A stretch of 64,000 bases of DNA from an uncultured Pseudomonadota bacterium (GTDB taxonomy: Bacteria > Pseudomonadota > Alphaproteobacteria > RF32 > CAG-239). The notes under the pieces are model-generated. The model had not been told where the DNA came from. It made no database searches and saw nothing but the letters and a program-made list of their open reading frames with translations. Numbering within the stretch: position 1 is the first letter of the stretch; each line of letters opens with the position of its first letter. The position numbers and the translations under genes were made by a program. The stretch lies in NCBI GenBank assembly GCA_949298065.1, contig CASFUZ010000001.1, forward strand, positions 82,793-146,792, in the 5' to 3' direction. Shown in pieces: positions 44,374 through 53,386 of the stretch.

Positions 44374-44410
44374 GTTCTTGCAAAAAGAACAAAAGTAGTA
44401 CATTGTATTT
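44374..44410 (+). promoter_or_regulatory. recA control region with SOS-like inverted repeat
   Basis: GTTCTT-GCAAA-AAGAAC (44374-44390) is a perfect inverted repeat about 118 bases before the recA start. It overlaps a possible -35 (TTCTTG 44375-44380, 18-base spacer, TACATT at 44399-44404). Its GTTC half-sites recall the alphaproteobacterial LexA box (GTTC-N7-GTTC), but orientation and spacing differ. LexA control is an inference. Confidence 0.45.
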
Positions 44411-44507
44411 TCCAAGGGATAACTGCAATGCTCAAATTGTCTTTTAAAAGAATAAGAGTGATAGTAGGAATCAGAAATTAACTAATCGTTACAGGAAGAG
44501 AGACGAC

Positions 44508-45539
44508 ATGGAAAAAGATAAAGCCCTAGACGCGGCATTAAGCCAAATTGAACGCGCTTTTGGCAAAGGCTCTATTATGCGCCTTGGTCAAAACCCGAAT
44601 GTAGACATTGAAGCCATCTCAACCGGTTCCTTAGGCATAGACATTGCCTTGGGTATCGGAGGCTTGCCCAAAGGCCGTATTATTGAAATTTATGGTCCTG
44701 AGAGCTCAGGTAAAACAACTTTGGCTTTGAGCGTCATTGCACAATCCCAGAAAAAAGGCGGAACTTGCGCTTTCATTGATGCCGAACACGCTCTTGACCC
44801 TTCTTATGCCAAGAAAATCGGCGTTGACATTGACAATCTGCTCATTTCTCAACCTGATGCCGGCGAACAAGCTCTTGAAATTGCTGATACCTTGGTTCGC
44901 TCCGGCGCGATTGATGTTCTGGTCGTAGACTCTGTTGCCGCGCTGGTTCCCAAAGCCGAACTTGAAGGCGAAATGGGCGATTCTCATATGGGCCTGCAAG
45001 CCAGACTAATGAGCCAAGCTTTGCGTAAATTGACCTCCACAGTTTCTCGCTCAAACACACTGATTATTTTCATCAACCAAATCCGTATGAAAATCGGTGT
45101 TATGTTTGGCAATCCCGAGACCACAACCGGCGGTAATGCACTGAAATTCTATGCATCTGTTCGCATGGACATCCGCCGCATCGGCTCCATTAAGGATAAA
45201 GAAGATGTTATCGGTAGCCAAACCAGAGTCAAAATTGTTAAGAACAAAGTTGCTCCTCCGTTCAAAACCGTTGACTTTGACATTATGTATGGCGAAGGCA
45301 TCTCCAAAACAGGTGAGCTGATTGACCTCGGTGTTAAAGCCGGAATTGTTGAAAAAGCCGGAGCATGGTTTTCTTATAAAGGAGAAAAACTCGGTCAAGG
45401 CCGCGAAAATGCCAAACTATTCTTAAGAGATAATCCAGCTATAGCCGAAGAGATTGAAAATAAGATTCGCGCCGACGCAGGACATCTCACCACAGAAATG
45501 ATAGGTGATGACGACCCCGAAGCCATCAACGAAGACTAA
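44508..45539 (+). CDS. recA: Recombinase RecA
   Basis: 343 residues, the normal length. Walker A is GPESSGKTT (about 66-74), followed by [10 protein letters not shown], Walker [13 protein letters not shown] and the L2 region [28 protein letters not shown] (landmark GNPETTTGG). The C-terminus is acidic ([10 protein letters not shown]). It forms filaments for homologous recombination and triggers LexA cleavage. AGGAAGAGAGACGAC precedes the ATG. Own terminator. Confidence 0.98.
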   Translation: MEKDKALDAALSQIERAFGKGSIMRLGQNPNVDIEAISTGSLGIDIALGIGGLPKGRIIEIYGPESSGKTTLALSVIAQSQKKGGTCAFIDAEHALDPSYAKKIGVDIDNLLISQPDAGEQALEIADTLVRSGAIDVLVVDSVAALVPKAELEGEMGDSHMGLQARLMSQALRKLTSTVSRSNTLIIFINQIRMKIGVMFGNPETTTGGNALKFYASVRMDIRRIGSIKDKEDVIGSQTRVKIVKNKVAPPFKTVDFDIMYGEGISKTGELIDLGVKAGIVEKAGAWFSYKGEKLGQGRENAKLFLRDNPAIAEEIENKIRADAGHLTTEMIGDDDPEAINED

Positions 45540-45540
45540 A

Positions 45541-45571
45541 AAAAAGAGCACCTGAAAAGGTGCTCTTTTTT
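45541..45571. terminator. Terminator of recA
   Basis: AAAAAGAGCACCT-GAAA-AGGTGCTCTTTTT, a perfect 13-bp hairpin with T run, two bases after the recA stop and shared with the convergent trkH gene. Confidence 0.93.
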
Positions 45572-45584
45572 TTCATATCTAAAC

Positions 45585-47030
45585 TTAATTTCGCCAAAAA
45601 CTTTTTGTAAAGATTACCAATACGGTCAAAACTTCCAAACGACCAAGCAACATTGCCAAAACCAACATATATTTAGCAAAATCAGACAGCGGCGCAAAAG
45701 TTCCGGCAGGCCCCACAATCGGACCAATTCCCGGACCTGAGTTTGTAACACAAGCCACAACGGCACTAAATGCTGTTTCAAAATCTAATCCGGTCATAGC
45801 CACCAAGACTGTAAGGACAACCAAAGTTCCCATAAATGCGCTCAAAAATACAAATACGGAAGACACAATAGAACCACCTGTAGCCAACTTACCGATTTTA
45901 ATCGGCACAACCCGATTCGGCTCTGTAGCCACAATAAGAGACTGTTTCAAATAAGCCCAAACAACTTGCCATCTAAACACCTTAACAGAACCTGAAGTAG
46001 AGCCGGTACAGCCACCTGTCATTGCAAATATAATAAAGAGAGTACCGGCCAATGGCCCCCATTTCATATAATCTGTTGATACATAACCAGTTGTTGTAAC
46101 AATAGAGACAATATTAAATGTAGCATATCGCAAAGACTGCCAAAAATTTTCATAAACATCATCATAAGTCAGCCATATGGCCGTAAATAAAATATAAAAG
46201 AACAAAATCTTAGTAAAAGCCACAACCTGCGTAGACCTCAGAGAATGGATTTCCCTCTTTTGCACCAATAAAATATAAAAAGTCATCGGCAAAGCGCCTA
46301 AATACATGAACAAGGTCAATATCATCTCAATGCTGACACTGTCATAATAACCAACCGACGCATTTTTTGTAGCAAAACCACCTGTTGCAATAGACGACAT
46401 AGCATAATTAAGCGCCTCAAAGATACTCATTCCGGCCAACCATAAGCATACGGCACAAGCAAATAACAAAAAGAAATAAACGATTAAAATTCTTTTGGCT
46501 ATATAATTGAATTTTGGCATAAATTTATCATTTAAGTCAGAATTTTCACGTTGAAAAATCTGCATACCGCCAATTCCCAAAAATGGAAGCAAAGCCACGG
46601 CAAAAATAACAATACCTATTCCTCCTAAGCCATTCAGCATAGAGCGCCATAACAAAATAGATTTTGGCAAGACTTCCAAATCTTTAATAGCTGTTGCACC
46701 TGTTGTACTCAGTCCCGACATAGCTTCAAATAGAGCATCTGCAAAACCGGGAACAACTCCAAACAACATAAAAGGCAAAGCCGCCAAAAGTGTCAAAGAA
46801 ACCCAACTGATTGTCGTTAACAAATAACCTTGTTGCAAGCTAATTTTTTCAATTTTAGTTTTGTTTCCCAAAAACAGAGAAATTCCAATAAACAACGTAA
46901 CCATAGAAGAAGTAATGAAAGGCGACCATTTTGCTCCGGCATAAAACATATCAATCATTGCCGGAAACAGCATCGCCACTCCCAAAACGCTAATAAGATA
47001 ACCGTTAATCATCAAAACCGGCTGCCACAT
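45585..47030 (-). CDS. TrkH-type potassium uptake protein
   Basis: 481 residues with about ten membrane helices and four pore loops. The filter segments are SGLSTTGATAI, SSIATGGFATKN, VTTTGYVSTDY and CVTNSGPGIGPI. It is the K+-translocating subunit of a Trk system, which normally needs the cytosolic NAD-binding TrkA, not seen in this window. It is last of the metG-SNase-trkH operon, 12 bases after the SNase-like gene. Confidence 0.92.
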   Translation of the reverse strand: MWQPVLMINGYLISVLGVAMLFPAMIDMFYAGAKWSPFITSSMVTLFIGISLFLGNKTKIEKISLQQGYLLTTISWVSLTLLAALPFMLFGVVPGFADALFEAMSGLSTTGATAIKDLEVLPKSILLWRSMLNGLGGIGIVIFAVALLPFLGIGGMQIFQRENSDLNDKFMPKFNYIAKRILIVYFFLLFACAVCLWLAGMSIFEALNYAMSSIATGGFATKNASVGYYDSVSIEMILTLFMYLGALPMTFYILLVQKREIHSLRSTQVVAFTKILFFYILFTAIWLTYDDVYENFWQSLRYATFNIVSIVTTTGYVSTDYMKWGPLAGTLFIIFAMTGGCTGSTSGSVKVFRWQVVWAYLKQSLIVATEPNRVVPIKIGKLATGGSIVSSVFVFLSAFMGTLVVLTVLVAMTGLDFETAFSAVVACVTNSGPGIGPIVGPAGTFAPLSDFAKYMLVLAMLLGRLEVLTVLVIFTKSFWRN

Positions 47031-47042
47031 CTGCCCTACCCT

Positions 47043-47891
47043 TTATAATGCAACGTTTTTGGAAAGCCCATCATCAACCATCTTTTGGTTAATACTTTGA
47101 CCATCCACCTCGCAGAGAGCTGTCGCCACTTCTTGATATGTATATGCCACAATATTGCAGCGAACCGTTTTTCCCTTAACCATTTGTTCCAAAAACTTCT
47201 TAGCTTCAATACCTTTGGGTGTATTCGGGTCAACATAAATACCATAAAGGAAAAGATATGTTCCGTTAACAATCATCTCATTAGCATTTTGAACAATAGC
47301 TGCACCGCTGACATCAATCTGATTTTCAACATAAATTAAAGGCAAGGTCTCAGAGACAACGATTTTCTGTTTTTCAGGCTGAAGATTATCGTTTTTAGCA
47401 ACTTCTTCCATAATAGCATCAGTTTTTTCGGCTTGTATCAATGCTTGCTCTTTTTTCACTTCTTCTACAGAAACCACTTCTTGATTTTCTAAAATATCAA
47501 CAGCTTGCGGAGCAGACTTTGCTTTTTCAAACATCTGTCTGCGAATAGCCTTTTGCTTAGTTCCGACCAATTGGTCAATACCTCTTTCAGGCAACATTTT
47601 GCCACCCAATTCAGGCATCAACACCTCTGTTTTTCCGACAATCGGCTTAACCTTATCCGAAACAGTTTCAGCCACAAAATTATAACCATTTTTAATTTTG
47701 TTCCAGTACCAAAGATGCACTTCCGAAGGCTTAGAGCCGATAAATGTCGGAATCAAATACATCAAAATCAGCACCGGAATAAAGATTAAAGGCTTACGAA
47801 GAGGATAAAGCAAAATCATTGCCACTCTATGCAAAAACCCCTTAAAACCGGTCATTGGTCCGAAATAGTCGCGATCATTTCTGCGTCTCAT
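47043..47891 (-). CDS. Membrane-anchored SNase-like protein
   Basis: 282 residues. A basic N-terminus and one membrane helix (PLIFIPVLILMYLIPTFIG) precede a long Lys/Glu/Val-rich linker (about 95-190). The C-terminal ~95 residues resemble a staphylococcal-nuclease fold: VNGTYLFLYGIYVDP, KGIEAKKFLEQMVKGKTVRCNIV, ALCEVDGQSINQKMVDDGL. The acidic and Arg active-site residues of true nucleases are not in place, so it may only bind. Its ATG overlaps the metG stop by four bases (ATGA). Confidence 0.6.
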   Translation of the reverse strand: MRRRNDRDYFGPMTGFKGFLHRVAMILLYPLRKPLIFIPVLILMYLIPTFIGSKPSEVHLWYWNKIKNGYNFVAETVSDKVKPIVGKTEVLMPELGGKMLPERGIDQLVGTKQKAIRRQMFEKAKSAPQAVDILENQEVVSVEEVKKEQALIQAEKTDAIMEEVAKNDNLQPEKQKIVVSETLPLIYVENQIDVSGAAIVQNANEMIVNGTYLFLYGIYVDPNTPKGIEAKKFLEQMVKGKTVRCNIVAYTYQEVATALCEVDGQSINQKMVDDGLSKNVAL

Positions 47892-49588
47892 TTTTTCTCA
47901 CTTCCGTATTTATCTTTGAGTTCCTGAGCTTTTTCCGGAGAAATTCTTTCAAACAAAGCCTCTCCGACCACAAATTTATGTCCGGGCTTCAAAACCTCAA
48001 TTTCCTTACTAATGTCAAAATTCTTCAATTCCGGCATATCTGCAATGCCCAACCCCAAACGAGCCAACATTTGCTCCGAAATTTTCGGCATAATCGGATA
48101 GTTCAAAATTGCAAAAATGCGAATAAGATTGATGCAAACACGCAAGATTGCGGCGGCTCTGTCTTTATCTTCCTTAATAACAGTCCACGGCTCGGTTGTA
48201 GAGATATAGTTGTTTCCCTCTACCCAAATAGCGCGCAACTCATTCATGGCTTTGCGGAACTCCATATCTTCCATAAACTTAAGATAATTATTTATTTTTT
48301 CTTGCAAAGTTTTAACCAACTCAAGTTCAACTTCTGTCATCTCTCCGCCGGCAGGAACTTCCTCGCCAAGCTTAGATGCAGTCATCTTCAACACGCGGGA
48401 TACAAAATTACCCAACACGCCGTTCAGGTCTTTATTAACCACACCGGAGAACAAATCAAAATCAAAAGAAGCATCTGAACCTTCGGGGATATTTGCCATC
48501 AGCCAATAACGCCAATAATCTGCCGGAAATTCCTTAACCGCATCTTCGGCAAAGATTCCTCGGTTCTCGGACTTTGAAAACTTTCCGCCTTCATAAGTCA
48601 GGTAGCTCATACCCTTCAAATAATCAACCATTGTCCAGTTTTCGCCCGTACCAAGCAAAGTCGCGGGGAAAGAGATAGAGTGGAAAGGCACATTATCCTT
48701 GCCCATAAACTCCACATACCGAACATCTTTGGCATCAAGCCACCATCCTTTCCAACTGCGCTCTTCCGGTTTTTCATCAGCCCATTGTTTGGTAATGCCG
48801 ATATACCCGATTGGCGCATCAAACCACACATAAAAGACCTTATTTTCAAAACCCGGACGATTAACCGGAAAACCCCATTTCAAATCACGTGTAATACAAC
48901 GCTCTTGCAAACCTTCCTTAAGCCATTTTTGTGCGATAGAATAAGCCATATCCGGCCAGAAAGGCTCCTTAGACTTAACCCATGCGGCTAATTTTTCCTC
49001 AATTTTCGGCAGTTTCAGGAACAAATGCTTGGTTTCGCGAACCTCCAGATTCGTACTTCCCGAAATTGTACTGCGCGGATTAATCAGTTCGGTTGGTTCC
49101 AAAACCTTTGTGCAGTTTTCACATTGGTCACCACGCGCTTTTTCATAACCACAGTGCGGACAAGTTCCCGTAACATATCTATCCGGCAAAAAGCGCTCAT
49201 CATCAATGGAATAAAGTTGCTTAATAACCCGCTCTTCAATAAAACCATTCTTGTCCAACTGGTCAAAGATATGATAAACCAGCTCTTTGTTTTGCTCACT
49301 GCTAGAGCGACCAAAACAGTCAAAAGACAACTCAAAATCATCATAAGTTTTTTTGTGTCTTGCATGATATTTATCACAATAAGCCTCAACACTCATACCT
49401 TCTTTAGCAGAGCCAACCTCTGATGGAGTCCCGTGTTCATCCGTACCGCCGATATACAAAACCTCATGTCCCATCATTCGCATAAACCTTGCATAAACAT
49501 CAGAAGGCAACAAGCAACCGACCATATGCCCCAAATGCGGCACACCGTTTACATAAGGCAAAGCAGAAGTAATCAAAATCTTAGACAT
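47888..49588 (-). CDS. metG: Methionyl-tRNA synthetase
   Basis: 566 residues from ATG 49588, with GGAGA eight bases upstream. The HIGH-type motif is PHLGHMVG, the zinc site CPHCGYEKARGDQCENC (about 139-155), the KMSKS-type motif KFSKS, and the anticodon-binding alpha-helical domain contains NELRAIWVEGNNYIS. It lacks the C-terminal tRNA-binding domain of some MetRS. It charges initiator and elongator tRNA-Met. First gene of its operon. Confidence 0.96.
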   Translation of the reverse strand: MSKILITSALPYVNGVPHLGHMVGCLLPSDVYARFMRMMGHEVLYIGGTDEHGTPSEVGSAKEGMSVEAYCDKYHARHKKTYDDFELSFDCFGRSSSEQNKELVYHIFDQLDKNGFIEERVIKQLYSIDDERFLPDRYVTGTCPHCGYEKARGDQCENCTKVLEPTELINPRSTISGSTNLEVRETKHLFLKLPKIEEKLAAWVKSKEPFWPDMAYSIAQKWLKEGLQERCITRDLKWGFPVNRPGFENKVFYVWFDAPIGYIGITKQWADEKPEERSWKGWWLDAKDVRYVEFMGKDNVPFHSISFPATLLGTGENWTMVDYLKGMSYLTYEGGKFSKSENRGIFAEDAVKEFPADYWRYWLMANIPEGSDASFDFDLFSGVVNKDLNGVLGNFVSRVLKMTASKLGEEVPAGGEMTEVELELVKTLQEKINNYLKFMEDMEFRKAMNELRAIWVEGNNYISTTEPWTVIKEDKDRAAAILRVCINLIRIFAILNYPIMPKISEQMLARLGLGIADMPELKNFDISKEIEVLKPGHKFVVGEALFERISPEKAQELKDKYGSEKK

Positions 49589-49667
49589 AAAGTTTTTCTC
49601 CATTATTTTTTTTAATTTTTATGCTTATAACGCGCCGATTTTACAACAAATGCACAATTTCTCAAGC

Positions 49668-49706
49668 AAAAAAAGGTTGTTTCCACCCGAAAACAACCTT
49701 TTTTTT
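49668..49706. terminator. Terminator after the ADH gene
   Basis: AAAAAAAGGTTGTTT pairs with AAACAACCTTTTTTTT (loop CCACCCGA). It lies 16 bases past the stop of the alcohol dehydrogenase gene and ends the long operon from mltB. Confidence 0.9.
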
Positions 49707-49721
49707 CCGAATTATATTAAG

Positions 49722-50882
49722 CTATTTAATCGCTTCGTTAATAATCAAACGAGCATCTTCTTCATTAAGCGCAACAGGGTCAAGTTCATACAAAGAGCCC
49801 ATAGCCTCAAAAGAATTTTTAGCCAGTTTCAGGTCATCTTCTTTTTTCAAGCCCCATTCCGAAAGTTTAAGATTATCCATTCCGATATTTTTAATCAGCT
49901 TTTTCAAAGCCTCAATAAAGGCTTCCGGAGACTTAACATTTTCTTCCCCCATAGCTTTAGCCATATCCATATAGCGTTCAGCCACAACTTGTCCGCCTTT
50001 TTTCAGCATATATGAGAAATACGGCACGGACAAAGCAATCAAACCCGCGCCATGCGGCAACGCCGGATAATAAGCAGACAAAGCATGCTCCATAGAATGC
50101 TCTGAAATACAGCAAGACGTGCTCTCAACCATACCTGCCTGTGTGCTTGCCCAAGCCAACTCTTCGCGCGCCTGCATATCGCTGCCGTCTTTAACGGCTT
50201 TAGGCAAATATTTGGTAATACGGCGAATAGAATCTAAGGCAAAAGCATCGCTCGCCGGCTGAGCAACTTTAGCCAAATACCCCTCGGCTGAATGAAAGAA
50301 AGCATCCATTCCTTGATAAGCTGTCAAAGCAGATGGTACTGAAAGCATCAATTCCGCATCTACAATAGACAATACGGGGAACAATTCGGGAATACCATAA
50401 CCGATTTTTTCATTGGTTTCGGTGTTGGTAATAACCGTCCACGGGTCAGACTCTGTTCCCGTACCGGCTGTTGTCGGAATGGCAATAACCGGCAAAACCT
50501 TTTTTTCCGGCTTTCTGCCTTTCACATATTCCCAATAATTTCCGTCATTATGTACCATCAAGGCAATAGACTTTGCTGAATCAATGGCACTGCCGCCGCC
50601 CAAACCGATAACCATATCACAGCCTTCATTTTTAGCGAGCTCTGCGGCTTCCATAACATGAGCCAAAGTCGGGTTCGGCAAAATCTTGTCAAACAAAACA
50701 GATGTAGCACCGTTTTGCGCCAAATATTTTTCCACGCGTTCCAAATAACCGAATTTTTTCATTGATTTTCCGTTCGTAATCACAATCAATGCTTTCTTTC
50801 CCGGCAAATTTTCTGTTGCCAATTCTTCCAATCTTCCCTTACCAAAAATAATTTTTGTCGGAATATAGTAATCAAAACGCAT
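49722..50882 (-). CDS. Iron-containing alcohol dehydrogenase
   Basis: 386 residues from ATG 50882, with GGAG seven bases upstream. Group III (Fe-ADH) family: the cofactor loop GLGGGSAIDSAKSIAL, PTTAGTGTESDPWTVI, and metal ligands in GMDAFFHSAEGYL and EHSMEHALSAYYPALPHGAGL. Closest in pattern to NADPH-dependent butanol dehydrogenases. It probably reduces aldehydes during fermentation. It is last of the mltB-to-ADH gene string, 28 bases after the DHH gene. Confidence 0.9.
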   Translation of the reverse strand: MRFDYYIPTKIIFGKGRLEELATENLPGKKALIVITNGKSMKKFGYLERVEKYLAQNGATSVLFDKILPNPTLAHVMEAAELAKNEGCDMVIGLGGGSAIDSAKSIALMVHNDGNYWEYVKGRKPEKKVLPVIAIPTTAGTGTESDPWTVITNTETNEKIGYGIPELFPVLSIVDAELMLSVPSALTAYQGMDAFFHSAEGYLAKVAQPASDAFALDSIRRITKYLPKAVKDGSDMQAREELAWASTQAGMVESTSCCISEHSMEHALSAYYPALPHGAGLIALSVPYFSYMLKKGGQVVAERYMDMAKAMGEENVKSPEAFIEALKKLIKNIGMDNLKLSEWGLKKEDDLKLAKNSFEAMGSLYELDPVALNEEDARLIINEAIK

Positions 50883-50910
50883 TTCAATTCTCCTCAACAA
50901 TTATGTTTAA

Positions 50911-51768
50911 TTATTTACCTTGACGCAAAAACTCTGGCAGTTCCGGCAAATTAGATGCTCCGGCAGCCCTAGTATGACCGCCGCCGCCCATACTAGCCGC
51001 CAGCTTTGAAACATCAATTCCGTCCTTATAAGTGTAAAAAGACAAATTCCACTTATTATTTTTGTTCATAAAGAAATTAATCCGCACATCATAATCCAAC
51101 ACATTTTCAATAGAATCAAAGAAGTCGGAATATCCCTGCGGCATATTGGCACAAATACATTTCAGCCCGTTAACCTCACTTTCAAAAGCCATACTTCTGA
51201 CCAAACGATAATTGCGCATCTTAATCCAAGACAAAATCGCATCACCTTTTTCCACAATAGAAGCAATATCAAGCTCATCATTGAACAACTTAACCCAAAT
51301 CTCATCATCGGGTTTGTTTGTTCCCAAAGATTGAAAAGCAAACTCAAACGGCCGCACTCTTGGGTCTCTTAAATCAAATACATCATTCAAACCTAAGAGT
51401 TTAACCCCTTCCGGTAACTCTTTATCAGGATAAAAATATTCCCAACAAAGAACCATAGCCGCCGTCCCTGAACGCCTTATTCCTTTAATCGCCTCATACT
51501 CGCCGGTCTGCATCTTCTGCTCATATTCCTCAATCACCGAAGCATGATGATCAATCCACGTAATATCTTTGGTCTTGTTCAGCTCAAACATATAATCAAC
51601 CGGCAGAGCATAATCACAAATAACAATCTTGTCGTGCTTTTCAATCTCTTCATACGGAATTTTCATATCATGGTTAATTCCCAAAAACTCCGTTTCGGGA
51701 TAAACGCTGCGTACAATGGCTGCGGAACCTTTTCCGTCATGGTCTGCCAAATGATAAATACATAACAT
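50911..51768 (-). CDS. DHH family phosphoesterase
   Basis: 285 residues from ATG 51768, with GAAGGGA about nine bases upstream; GTG 51786 is an alternative. The DHH motifs are HLADHDGKGSAAIV, CDYALP, and IDHHASVI; the DHHA1 domain near the C-terminus has GGGGHTRAAGAS. Such proteins are nanoRNases or cyclic-dinucleotide phosphodiesterases. Which one cannot be told here. Confidence 0.88.
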   Translation of the reverse strand: MLCIYHLADHDGKGSAAIVRSVYPETEFLGINHDMKIPYEEIEKHDKIVICDYALPVDYMFELNKTKDITWIDHHASVIEEYEQKMQTGEYEAIKGIRRSGTAAMVLCWEYFYPDKELPEGVKLLGLNDVFDLRDPRVRPFEFAFQSLGTNKPDDEIWVKLFNDELDIASIVEKGDAILSWIKMRNYRLVRSMAFESEVNGLKCICANMPQGYSDFFDSIENVLDYDVRINFFMNKNNKWNLSFYTYKDGIDVSKLAASMGGGGHTRAAGASNLPELPEFLRQGK

Positions 51769-51791
51769 ATTATTCTTTCCCTTCACTCAAA

Positions 51792-52580
51792 CTAAAACTC
51801 AACCACCAAATTATCATAAGCCGGCCGCACAAAATTAGGTGTCATCTCATTAATTTTGTCATAATCGCATTCATTTGCCATATGATTAATAACCACCTTT
51901 TCCGGCTGAATTTTCTCAATTACGGACATAACCTCCTCAAGGCTTGCGTGTTGAACGGCACCTTCGGGCAAAGTCAGCGGAATTACCATAAGTTTTGGCT
52001 TTTTCTTAATCATCTTATATGCGCTTGAGGCCAAAACCTTAAAATCGGCAATATGCACATATTCACCGTCATCAAACACATAACCATAACATTCCGTACA
52101 ATGATTCAAGAGCTTAATCGGCACAATTCGCACACCGTTAACATAGAAAGGTTTATTGGCTTTCACGGCATTCATCACCAAACTTGGTCTTCTGATAACA
52201 TTATTGGCTGATTTTTTGGAAGCAATCAAATAGTCAAACCGATGTTCAATCTTCTTGATGGTATATTTTCCGGCATAAATATCCAAACTCTGGTGATTAA
52301 TACGGTTAATCTCGCGCAAATCATCAATACCGTGCAAATGGTCAGCGTGTGAATGCGAATATAACACGGCATCCACATTTCTGATATTTTGGGCAATAAG
52401 CTGCGCACGCATATCCGGCCCCGTATCAATCAAAAACTTCACACCCTTATATTCCAAATAAGTTGCAGCACGCGTGCGTGTATTTTTCGGATTTTCAGGA
52501 TTACAACGTCCATAGCCTGTTCCCAAGGATGGCACGCCGGGAGCTGCGCCCGCCCCCAAAATAATCAGCTTATTTTCCAT
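51792..52580 (-). CDS. MBL-fold metallohydrolase (PhnP-like)
   Basis: 262 residues. Zinc site HSHADHLHGIDDLR (about 75-88), with further ligands in VHIADFK and VINHMANECDY. The N-terminus ILGAGAAPGVPSLGTGYGRCNPENPKNTRTRA (landmark GTGYGRCNP) is typical of the group encoded after tatD in alphaproteobacteria, related to phosphoribosyl cyclic phosphodiesterase. Its ATG shares one base with the tatD stop. Confidence 0.88.
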   Translation of the reverse strand: MENKLIILGAGAAPGVPSLGTGYGRCNPENPKNTRTRAATYLEYKGVKFLIDTGPDMRAQLIAQNIRNVDAVLYSHSHADHLHGIDDLREINRINHQSLDIYAGKYTIKKIEHRFDYLIASKKSANNVIRRPSLVMNAVKANKPFYVNGVRIVPIKLLNHCTECYGYVFDDGEYVHIADFKVLASSAYKMIKKKPKLMVIPLTLPEGAVQHASLEEVMSVIEKIQPEKVVINHMANECDYDKINEMTPNFVRPAYDNLVVEF

Positions 52581-53374
52581 TAAAACTCATACCTCCCCTT
52601 ATCGCTGGCTTTCCGAAACAGCGAATAAAAATTATCAGAGGTAACTTGCGCCATTTTCTCAAACGGCACGCCTTTGATTTGTGCTAACTTTTCTAATGTA
52701 TGCACCACAAAAGAGGATTCATTTCTGCGCCCGCGCATCGGCACCGGAGCCAAAAACGGCGCATCAGTCTCAACCAGCAACCTATCCATCGGAACTTCCG
52801 CAAAAATATCTCTCAATTCGGCAGATTTGTTGAATGTAATAATTCCTGAAGCCGAAATATAAAACCCGATGGACAAGGCAAAATCAGCCAATTTTTTGGA
52901 AGATGAAAAACAGTGGATTTCACCGCTGAAAGCACCTTTTTTATATTCTTTCTTCAAAATCTCTATTGTATCATCATCGGCATCACGGGTGTGAATAATC
53001 AATGGCAAACCTGTTTCTCTGGCTGCCTTGATTTGTTCAACAAAAACTTTAACTTGTACGTCTTTCGGACTGTAATCGTAGTAATAATCCAGTCCGCACT
53101 CGCCGATTGCCACAACCTTCTTATGTCCGGCCTTGGCTATAAAATCTTCGGCCTTAATATTCTCATACTCAGCGGCATTATGCGGATGCACACCGACTGC
53201 CGTATATATAAACGGATATTTTTCCGAAATCTCCAGTTGCTTGTCCAACTCGTCTATATTGTTACCTGCATTAAGCATGGCCGTAACGCCTTTTTCACGC
53301 GCTCTGACCAGCATATCTTCAAAATCTTCTTCAAAATCGTTAAAATCTAAATGACAATGACTGTCTACTAACAT
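52580..53374 (-). CDS. tatD: TatD family metal-dependent hydrolase
   Basis: 264 residues. Metal ligands in VDSHCHLDF, GECGLDYYYD, IIHTRDADDDT, IHCFSSS and ETDAPFLAPVPMRGRRNE. TatD enzymes are 3'-5' DNA exonucleases or deoxyribonucleases. It lies between holB and the MBL gene in the conserved order for alphaproteobacteria, though metG, often next to it, is elsewhere. GGAAGGTAAG precedes the ATG. Confidence 0.93.
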   Translation of the reverse strand: MLVDSHCHLDFNDFEEDFEDMLVRAREKGVTAMLNAGNNIDELDKQLEISEKYPFIYTAVGVHPHNAAEYENIKAEDFIAKAGHKKVVAIGECGLDYYYDYSPKDVQVKVFVEQIKAARETGLPLIIHTRDADDDTIEILKKEYKKGAFSGEIHCFSSSKKLADFALSIGFYISASGIITFNKSAELRDIFAEVPMDRLLVETDAPFLAPVPMRGRRNESSFVVHTLEKLAQIKGVPFEKMAQVTSDNFYSLFRKASDKGRYEF

Positions 53375-53386
53375 CTTACCTTCCGT

